Source: Thermocrispum agreste DSM 44070
GTDB lineage: Bacteria > Actinomycetota > Actinomycetes > Mycobacteriales > Pseudonocardiaceae
Length of the DNA stretch: 64,000 bases
Direction: 5' to 3'
NCBI RefSeq assembly: GCF_000427905.1
Contig: NZ_KE386603.1
Location: forward strand, 367,332 to 431,331
Part shown: positions 58,749-64,000 of the stretch, one piece after another
How the letters are laid out: each line of letters opens with the position of its first letter
Numbering within the stretch: position 1 is the first letter of the stretch
Notes under the pieces: model-generated
Seen by the model: only the letters and a program-made list of their open reading frames with translations
What the model was told of the DNA's origin: nothing
Databases searched by the model: none
Position numbers and translations under genes: made by a program

Positions 58749-59717
58749 ATGAGTGCTCTGGCACCGGAAGTGACCGAGGCGTTGGGCAAGGCCGTGCAGG
58801 CCCCCTCGCCCTACAACACGCAGCCGTGGCGGTTCGTCGTCGACGGGGAACGGATCGACCTGTTCCTGGACCCCGAGCGGGTACTGCGGGTGTCCGACCC
58901 GGACGGGCGCCAGGCCCGCCTGGCATGTGGTGCGGCGCTGTTCAACCTCCGGCTCGGCATCCGGGTGCACGGGCGAGCCGTCGTGGTGGACCTCGTTCCG
59001 GACCCCGAGCAGCCCGATCTGCTGGCGTCGGTCCGCATCTCCGGCCCGCAGGCCAAGACGCTCACCGAGGACCGGCTGGCCAGGGCGATCGAGCGCAGGC
59101 ACACCAACCGGCGGCCGTTTCTGAACCGCCAGGTGGAGCTGCCGCTGCGCAGTGGCCTGGTGGCGGCGGCCCGTGCCGAAGGTGCGCTGGTGGAGCTGGT
59201 GGACCCGGAGGGCAAGACCGCGCCGCGCTATCGGATCATCGCCGAGCTGGTCCGGCAAGCCGACTCGGTGCAGCAGAACGACCCGGAGTACCAGTGGGAA
59301 GCCCGACGCTGGTCCGGCGGGGGGCCGGAGCGGGCCGACGGTGTGCCCGTGTCCGCGTTCGGTCCCGAGCCGGACGACGACCGCGTCCTGCGACTGCGCA
59401 GCTTCCCGCGGGATACAGCGCCGCCTCGCCGGGAGTTCGAGCAACAGCCACTGGTCGCCGCGGTGCTGACCTACGGCAAGGGGATCGCGGCGGACGTCGT
59501 CGCGGGCATGGCGATGCAACGGGTCTTGCTCACCGCGAGCGACCTCGGGCTGAGCACGTCCTTCCTGACGCAGCCGTTCGAGGTGCCGCAGACCCGCGCC
59601 CAGTTGACCGAGCTGTTCCGGCCGCATCAGATCCACACCCTGCTGCGGGTCGGCTACGGCTACCCGGTCGCGCCGACACCGCGCCGGGCGGTGGACGAGG
59701 TGACCGTGCGGACCTGA
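58749..59717 (+). CDS. Acg-family FMN-binding nitroreductase-like protein
   Basis: 322 residues. The pattern VQAPSPYNTQPWRFVVDGERI, RRHTNRRPFLNRQ, MAMQRVLLTASDLGLSTSFL and the C-terminal HTLLRVGYGYPVAPTPRR is that of the Acg/Rv2032-like branch of the nitroreductase fold, in which the dimer lid covers FMN and may store it rather than catalyse. In mycobacteria such genes are DosR-induced together with Usp genes. No DosR box is seen. ATG 58749 follows GGGTGGAGGCGACC. Confidence 0.88.
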   Translation: MSALAPEVTEALGKAVQAPSPYNTQPWRFVVDGERIDLFLDPERVLRVSDPDGRQARLACGAALFNLRLGIRVHGRAVVVDLVPDPEQPDLLASVRISGPQAKTLTEDRLARAIERRHTNRRPFLNRQVELPLRSGLVAAARAEGALVELVDPEGKTAPRYRIIAELVRQADSVQQNDPEYQWEARRWSGGGPERADGVPVSAFGPEPDDDRVLRLRSFPRDTAPPRREFEQQPLVAAVLTYGKGIAADVVAGMAMQRVLLTASDLGLSTSFLTQPFEVPQTRAQLTELFRPHQIHTLLRVGYGYPVAPTPRRAVDEVTVRT

Positions 59718-60230
59718 CCGTCGCTGGCCGGGCCGGGCTCGCCTGGTTGGTCTGCCGGACCGGCTTTGGCCGCATTCCGCTCGCACCGGTGGTGCGGCAG
59801 GTACGCCTGCACCGTGTTCGTATGTCACCCGCGGTCATTCGTACGGTCACCCCTCGGCCGTGATGCCGTTGGTTCGCGCATCGGCGTTCCGGCGGCGGAG
59901 CCATGGCCGGATACCTGCGGGCACGGCCGTCGTCGGCGGCGTTGCGGCCGCGGCCGGGGGCTCCCGCGACATTGGCGGGCTGGTCGTCGGGGTGACCGCT
60001 GTCCGGTCGGCGCGTTGCCCGCCGCCCCTTGGGCCAGCGGTGCGACGCGAGTGCGCCGGTCGCGACACCACTCTGTCACCTGCTCGCGTGATCCGGCCGG
60101 CCGGTCATGGACGTTTGCCCAGCTCGCGGGGGTAGCGCGACTCGTTCGGAGCATCCCGTTGCGGCCGCCGACGACGTAAGGTCGAGCCGAGTTGATCGAC
60201 ACTTCCGCAGCGTCGCGAGGAGGGCCGCCC
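59718..60230. other. 513-bp gap without a supported gene
   Basis: Frames across it lack conserved features and good starts; composition is ordinary. The last 30 bp contain the GAGGAGGGCC ribosome site of the next gene. No terminator hairpin after the nitroreductase is obvious. Confidence 0.4.
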
Positions 60231-61316
60231 ATGTCGCAGCAGGTTCGAGGCATCGTCGCTCGCCGCAAGGGCGAGCCGGTGACGTTGGAGACCGTCGTGG
60301 TGCCGGACCCCGGCCCCGGCGAGGCCGTGGTGCGCGTCCAGTCCTGCGGGGTGTGCCATACGGATCTGCACTACCGGGAAGGCGGGATCAACGACGAGTT
60401 CCCGTTCCTGCTCGGCCACGAGGCCGCGGGCGTGGTCGAGGCGGTCGGGGAGGGCGTCAGCACGATCGCCGAGGGCGACTTCGTCATTCTCAACTGGCGC
60501 GCGGTGTGTGGTGAGTGCCGGGCATGCCGCAAGGGCAAGCCGCACTACTGCTTCGACACCCACAACGCCGCCCAGCCGATGACGCTGGCGGACGGCACCC
60601 CGTTGACGCCCGCGCTGGGTATCGGCGCGTTCGTCGAGAAGACGCTGGTCCACAGCGGGCAGTGCACCAAGGTCGACCCGGCGGCCTCGCCCGCCGCGGC
60701 CGGGCTGCTCGGCTGCGGGGTGATGGCCGGGATCGGTGCGGCGATCAACACCGGCGGGGTCGGCCGCGGCGATTCCGTCGCGGTGATCGGCTGTGGCGGG
60801 GTCGGCAGCGCGGCGATCGCCGGGTCGGTGCTGGCCGGTGCCACCACGGTGATCGCCGTGGACATCGACGACACCAAGCTGGAGTGGGCGCGCGGATTCG
60901 GCGCCACCCACACCGTCGACGCCCGTCAGGCCGATCCGGTCGAGGCCATCCGCGAGCTGACCGGGGGTTTCGGCGCCGACGTCGTGATCGACGCGGTCGG
61001 CACGCCGGAAACGTTCCGCCAGGCCTTCTATGCGCGTGATCTGGCGGGCACGGCCGTGCTGGTCGGCGTTCCGACGCCGGACATGAAGATCGAGCTACCG
61101 CTGATCGACGTCTTCTCCCGGGGCGGGGCGACGAAGTCGTCCTGGTACGGCGACTGCCTGCCGTCGCGCGACTTCCCGATGCTGATCGATCTGTACTTGC
61201 AGGGCAGGCTGGACCTGGACGCGTTCGTCACCGAGAAGATCAAGCTGGACGAAGTCGAACAGGCCTTCGAGAAGATGCACTCCGGTGCCGTGCTGCGTTC
61301 GGTGGTGATGCTGTGA
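60231..61316 (+). CDS. S-(hydroxymethyl)mycothiol dehydrogenase
   Basis: 361 residues, class III zinc alcohol dehydrogenase of the mycothiol type (MscR/AdhE2 homologue). Catalytic zinc: Cys in [16 protein letters not shown] and His in [11 protein letters not shown]. Structural zinc: [15 protein letters not shown]. Rossmann motif [14 protein letters not shown]. It oxidises the formaldehyde-mycothiol adduct with NAD, detoxifying formaldehyde and reducing S-nitrosomycothiol. The ATG follows GCGAGGAGGGCC. It overlaps the MBL gene by 4 bp, an arrangement conserved with Rv2259-Rv2260. Confidence 0.93.
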   Translation: MSQQVRGIVARRKGEPVTLETVVVPDPGPGEAVVRVQSCGVCHTDLHYREGGINDEFPFLLGHEAAGVVEAVGEGVSTIAEGDFVILNWRAVCGECRACRKGKPHYCFDTHNAAQPMTLADGTPLTPALGIGAFVEKTLVHSGQCTKVDPAASPAAAGLLGCGVMAGIGAAINTGGVGRGDSVAVIGCGGVGSAAIAGSVLAGATTVIAVDIDDTKLEWARGFGATHTVDARQADPVEAIRELTGGFGADVVIDAVGTPETFRQAFYARDLAGTAVLVGVPTPDMKIELPLIDVFSRGGATKSSWYGDCLPSRDFPMLIDLYLQGRLDLDAFVTEKIKLDEVEQAFEKMHSGAVLRSVVML

Positions 61317-61942
61317 GCGTGCGTATCGATCACGCCGTCGTCTCGGGGACGTTCAGCCTGGACGGCCAGACGTTCGACGTCGACAACAACATCTGGGTGC
61401 TCGGTGACGACGAGCGGTGCGTGGTGATCGACGCCCCGCACGACGTCGACGCGATCATGCGCGTGGTCGGTGACCGCACGGTGGAGGCGATCCTGCTGAC
61501 GCACGCACACGACGATCACGTGCGGGTTGCTCCCGCGCTGGCCGAGCGCACCGGTGCCGAGCTGTGGCTGCATCCCGACGACCTGCCGTTGTGGCGGTTG
61601 ACGCATCCCGATCTGGAACCGGACGCCGACCTGGTGGACGGGGCCAGGCTGGCGCTGGGCGGCACGACCGTGGAGGTGCTGCACACGCCCGGGCATGCGC
61701 CGGGTGCGTGTTGCTTCGCGGTGCCCGATCTCGGTGTGGTCTTCACCGGGGACACGCTGTTCAAGGGCGGCCCTGGCGCGACCGGCCGCTCGTTCAGCGA
61801 CTTCCCCACGATCATCGAGTCGATCACCAGGCGGCTGCTGAGCCTGCCGCCGGAAACCGTGGTGCATCCCGGCCACGGCGAGAGCACCACGGTCGGGGAG
61901 GAGGCTCCGCACCGCGAGGAGTGGATCCGTCGGGGCTACTGA
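61313..61942 (+). CDS. MBL-fold hydrolase coupled to mycothiol formaldehyde dehydrogenase
   Basis: 209 residues. Metal-binding THAHDDHVR (HxHxDH), then [12 protein letters not shown] and [18 protein letters not shown] with a final VVHPGHGES. Glyoxalase II-like. Its GTG overlaps the dehydrogenase TGA (GTGA), so translation is coupled. A thioester hydrolase acting on S-formylmycothiol, releasing formate, is the natural inference from context. Confidence 0.9.
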   Translation: MSVRIDHAVVSGTFSLDGQTFDVDNNIWVLGDDERCVVIDAPHDVDAIMRVVGDRTVEAILLTHAHDDHVRVAPALAERTGAELWLHPDDLPLWRLTHPDLEPDADLVDGARLALGGTTVEVLHTPGHAPGACCFAVPDLGVVFTGDTLFKGGPGATGRSFSDFPTIIESITRRLLSLPPETVVHPGHGESTTVGEEAPHREEWIRRGY

Positions 61943-61966
61943 CCGCTCCGCTCGGGTTCACCAGGT

Positions 61967-62008
61967 GGACGGTCCGGGATGCCTGTGCTTCGGACGGTCC
62001 GTGATGCC
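61967..62008. promoter_or_regulatory. 17-bp direct repeat upstream of TetR gene
   Basis: GGACGGTCCGGGATGCC (61967-61983) and GGACGGTCCGTGATGCC (61992-62008) differ at one base, 25 bp apart; each holds the palindromic core GGACGGTCC. They lie about 260 bp before the TetR GTG in the 322-bp gap (61943-62264), which otherwise shows no gene. Candidate operators, assignment tentative. Confidence 0.5.
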
Positions 62009-62264
62009 GCACCGGACCTTCCACGTGGGAGGAGGGCGAGCGCCCGGATGCCGGGGAGGCGGGCATCCGATGTGCGGAAGGCCGTCCGGGGAGGCCGGGC
62101 GGCGGCGAAGGGAGATTCGTCCTGAACACGCAACGGCAGACGATCCGGGAGGCACGGAACGGACGATCTGGAACAGGAAGAGGCGGACGGTTCCCGCGAC
62201 GACGACCGGGCAAGAATGGAGTGCCCGCATCGAGTGCGGTCGACGGCCGACTGAGGGAGGCGTG

Positions 62265-62945
62265 GTGAGTGCTGGGGGCGCCAAGCGCCGGGGACGAGCA
62301 TCCGACATCCTGGCCGCGTTCACCCGCAAGGTGGCTCAGCGGGGCTACGACGCGGCGAACTTCAGCGAGATCGGTGCCGAACTCGGCATCTCCAAAGGCA
62401 CGATCGTGCACCACTACGGCACCAAGGACCGTCTGCTCGCCACGCTGCACGAGAAGTACATGCAGGCCAGACTGGCCGAGGCCAGGCTGATCTGCCGCCG
62501 GCTGGGCACGCCGCAGCGGCAGCTTGCCGGGCTGCTGTTCGCCTCGATCATGTACCAGGTGCACGAGCGCGATGCGACGGTGGCGTTCCAGCGGGAGGTC
62601 GCGCGCATCGCGGGCACGGCGGGCAAGCCGCTGCGGGACGAGTACCTGGAGCTGGTGCGGGACGTGCTGCGTCGCGGGGTGCGGGAGGGGGTGTTCCGTC
62701 CCGGGCACGTCGACGTGCGCAGCTTGCTGATCTTCGGATCCAGCCACTGGGCGTGGACGTGGTTCCGGCCGGACGGTCAGCTGACCGCGGAGCAGATCGG
62801 GGCGACGTTCGTGGATCTGGTGCTGGGCAGCCTGTTGGTGGACAGGTCGGGTTTGCCCGAGCTGGCCGACCCGGGCGGAGATGTCGTGCGCACCGTGCAG
62901 CGGTGCTTCGACGACGTGGCCGCGGCACTCGCGCCGGCCAACTAG
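62265..62945 (+). CDS. TetR-family transcriptional regulator
   Basis: 226 residues. N-terminal HTH (RASDILAAFTRKVAQRGYDAANFSEIGAELGISKGTIVHHYGTKDRLL) and an all-helical ligand domain resembling the KstR2/FadR-type C-terminus (HERDATVAFQREVARIAG). Such regulators often sense acyl-CoA. The gene stands alone. GTG 62265 (or the GTG immediately before it) follows GAGGGAGGCGTG. Confidence 0.88.
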   Translation: MSAGGAKRRGRASDILAAFTRKVAQRGYDAANFSEIGAELGISKGTIVHHYGTKDRLLATLHEKYMQARLAEARLICRRLGTPQRQLAGLLFASIMYQVHERDATVAFQREVARIAGTAGKPLRDEYLELVRDVLRRGVREGVFRPGHVDVRSLLIFGSSHWAWTWFRPDGQLTAEQIGATFVDLVLGSLLVDRSGLPELADPGGDVVRTVQRCFDDVAAALAPAN

Positions 62946-62989
62946 CGCACGCCGGAACCTTTGCTGGTCAGCGCGCAGTGGGAACGCCC

Positions 62990-63250
62990 GCTGGTCAGCG
63001 CGGGGTACGGCGATGCGGGCTGGCTCGTGCATGTGGCGGGGACTCGTGCCGCTCAGTGGCATGGGTCGGAACGCCCGTCGGCCAACGCCCGTCGGCTGGG
63101 CATGCAGTGGGAGCGCCGGTCATTCAGTGGGCGCGGTGGGGATGCGGGTTGGTCGCTGCGGGTCGTGGGGATGCGAGCCTGGCTCGTGCATGTGGCAGGG
63201 ATACCAGCCGGCTAGCGCACGTGGTGGGAGTCGTGCCGGTAGCGCACGCG
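62990..63250. repeat. long-period degenerate repeats in 660-bp gap
   Basis: TGGCTCGTGCATGTGGC is exact at 63021-63037 and 63180-63196 (offset 159), with GGTCAGCGCG (62967 and 62994) and CGCCCGTCGG/CGCCCGCTGG blocks repeated in between. G/T-rich on the plus strand, like the arrays at 1385 and 11870. No gene is seen from 62946 to 63606. Confidence 0.55.
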
Positions 63251-63374
63251 GTCGGCACGACCGCCACCCCGTGCAGGCGGTCACAGTGACGGGCGTCCGC
63301 CGGACGACCCGCTCCGATCGGCGCTTGCGCCCGTCCGCCGCCTCCCGGTCGATGCACTCCGCACGGTGATCATC

Positions 63375-63438
63375 TGCACCGGTGAACACCGCACGGGTGA
63401 ACGCCACACGGGTGAAACTGCGCACGGGTGAAGCTCTC
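63375..63438. repeat. four tandem 16-bp units
   Basis: Units begin at 63375, 63391, 63407 and 63423; each contains CAC(G/C)GGTGAA. The consensus is CACGGGTGAA plus six variable bases. The regular 16-bp period differs from the other arrays in the window. No spacer or palindrome structure of a CRISPR array is present. Confidence 0.7.
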
Positions 63439-63577
63439 GCGCGCTGAGTCGCCTGAGATCGGCCCCGTCGGTGCTGGTGGCCAGGTGCGCGCAGTGCCAC
63501 CATCTGCCCGGTGACCTCGCACAAGTGCATGACTCGCACGCCGACCCCGCCGTCCGCCGCACCAGCCGCCGCCAGAA

Positions 63578-63599
63578 TATTTATATCGAAGTGTAAGAT
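63578..63599 (+). promoter_or_regulatory. AT-rich promoter of quinone oxidoreductase gene
   Basis: TATTTATATCGAAGTGTAAGAT is an isolated AT-rich tract in a roughly 70% GC context. TAAGAT (63594-63599) is a good -10 placed 7 nt before GTG 63607. TTATAT and GTGTAA flank CGAA as an imperfect dyad, a possible operator. Confidence 0.5.
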
Positions 63600-63606
63600 C
63601 GCGCGT

Positions 63607-64000
63607 GTGCGAGACGAAACGCGTGTGATGTCGACCGATGCGGGCAAGCGAGTACGGGCCGTTGGTTTCCGTGCCTACGGTGGGCCCGAGGTGCTGGCAG
63701 TCGTCTCCCTGGAACCGGAGCCGCTGGGGGCGGACGACGTGCGCATTCAGGTCGCGGCATCCACCGTCAATCCGACGGACGTGGTCCGCCGCGCTGGGCA
63801 GCGAGCCACCGGCGGCAGGCCGGAGACGGTGGATGTTCCTGGCATGGAGGTCGCCGGGCTCGTTACCGAAGTCGGCGCGCGCGTGACGTCGGTCGGCGTG
63901 GGCGACAGGGTGATGGCGATCGTCGCACCCGCGGGGGAGCACGGCGGACATCGCGCGGACGTGGTGGTGCCCGCCGTCTCGGTCGTCCGTTCGCCGTCCA
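63607..64000 (+). CDS. quinone oxidoreductase-like zinc-independent MDR protein, N-terminal part
   Basis: The first about 131 residues of a medium-chain dehydrogenase/reductase of the NADPH:quinone reductase group: RAVGFRAYGGPEVLAVVSLE, DDVRIQVAASTVNPTDVVRR, VDVPGMEVAGLVTEVGARV and VGDRVMAIVAP. The absence of the zinc-binding GHE motif places it with crotonyl-CoA reductase/quinone reductases. It continues past the window end. GTG 63607 is chosen because a -10 lies just before it; ATG 63628 is the alternative. Confidence 0.8.
   Translation, partial: MRDETRVMSTDAGKRVRAVGFRAYGGPEVLAVVSLEPEPLGADDVRIQVAASTVNPTDVVRRAGQRATGGRPETVDVPGMEVAGLVTEVGARVTSVGVGDRVMAIVAPAGEHGGHRADVVVPAVSVVRSPS

Noticed and set aside
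63375-63438. Possible CRISPR repeats
   Set aside because: 16-bp units without spacers and without dyad symmetry.

Overview
This is a high-GC actinobacterial chromosome segment. The evidence is strong G/C third-position bias, frequent GTG starts, several leaderless-looking starts, Tat signals, a mycothiol-dependent formaldehyde dehydrogenase, and actinobacterial families (Lhr-Nei2, LigD polymerase domain, DUF5313, DUF6292, DUF4383, SigB/SigF-type sigma factors). A member of the Pseudonocardiales fits best, but that is inference. I see no tRNA, rRNA, CRISPR array, insertion sequence, prophage or antibiotic gene cluster. It reads as chromosomal-arm metabolism, envelope turnover and stress genes.

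Layout. 0-5 kb: the 5' end of a phenylacetate-CoA ligase, a SigB/SigF-type sigma factor with an unusual twin palindrome upstream, and a peptidoglycan-recycling pair (NamZ muramidase plus AmiE-like serine hydrolase). 5-20 kb: an AlkZ-like winged-helix protein, a 2-hydroxyacid dehydrogenase, a purine permease, malate synthase, a MarR/YceI divergent pair, an acyl-CoA ligase, a DeoR regulator followed by a secreted GH2-LamG enzyme, and an MMPL exporter divergent from a second MarR. 20-27 kb: two Tat-exported LD-carboxypeptidases and two RibD-like reductases around a CobW GTPase and a YqeY protein. 27-34 kb: a cyclase-like toroid protein, Lhr helicase overlapping Nei2 glycosylase (whose 3' end is tandemly duplicated), and a DinB protein. 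34-41 kb: secreted proteins, a trypsin-like protease and a large GH92 mannosidase. 40.8-50 kb: a D-amino-acid dehydrogenase/PucR pair, a YeeE/YedE sulfur transporter, and a four-gene set on the minus strand (secreted SBP56-like propeller, broken by a frameshift; CopD-like membrane protein; two tiny secreted peptides). 50-58 kb: a stress block with a catalase-fold protein, a class-A beta-lactamase-like hydrolase, the LigD polymerase domain, DUF202 proteins, a second sigma factor, Dps, DUF4383 and a tandem universal stress protein. 58-64 kb: an Acg-type nitroreductase, the mycothiol formaldehyde dehydrogenase with its MBL partner, a TetR regulator, and the start of a quinone oxidoreductase.

Three regulatory patterns stand out. 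(1) The GH92 gene has a LacI-type palindrome in its promoter and a second copy, sharing 16 identical bases, inside its own coding sequence, written with rare codons. (2) The two paralogous sigma genes, 55 kb apart, share a 14-bp AGACAN4TGTCT-type palindrome about 95 bp upstream of each start. (3) At least six genes carry a G-N-N-T, N15-16, GGGTA(T/A/G) promoter typical of SigB/SigF sigma factors. Three of these sit 8-9 nt before the ATG and predict leaderless transcripts. Together (2) and (3) suggest a stress regulon whose sigma factors and several targets lie in one window. The most system-like group of uncertain function is the SBP56-like / CopD-like / small-peptide set beside the sulfur transporter.
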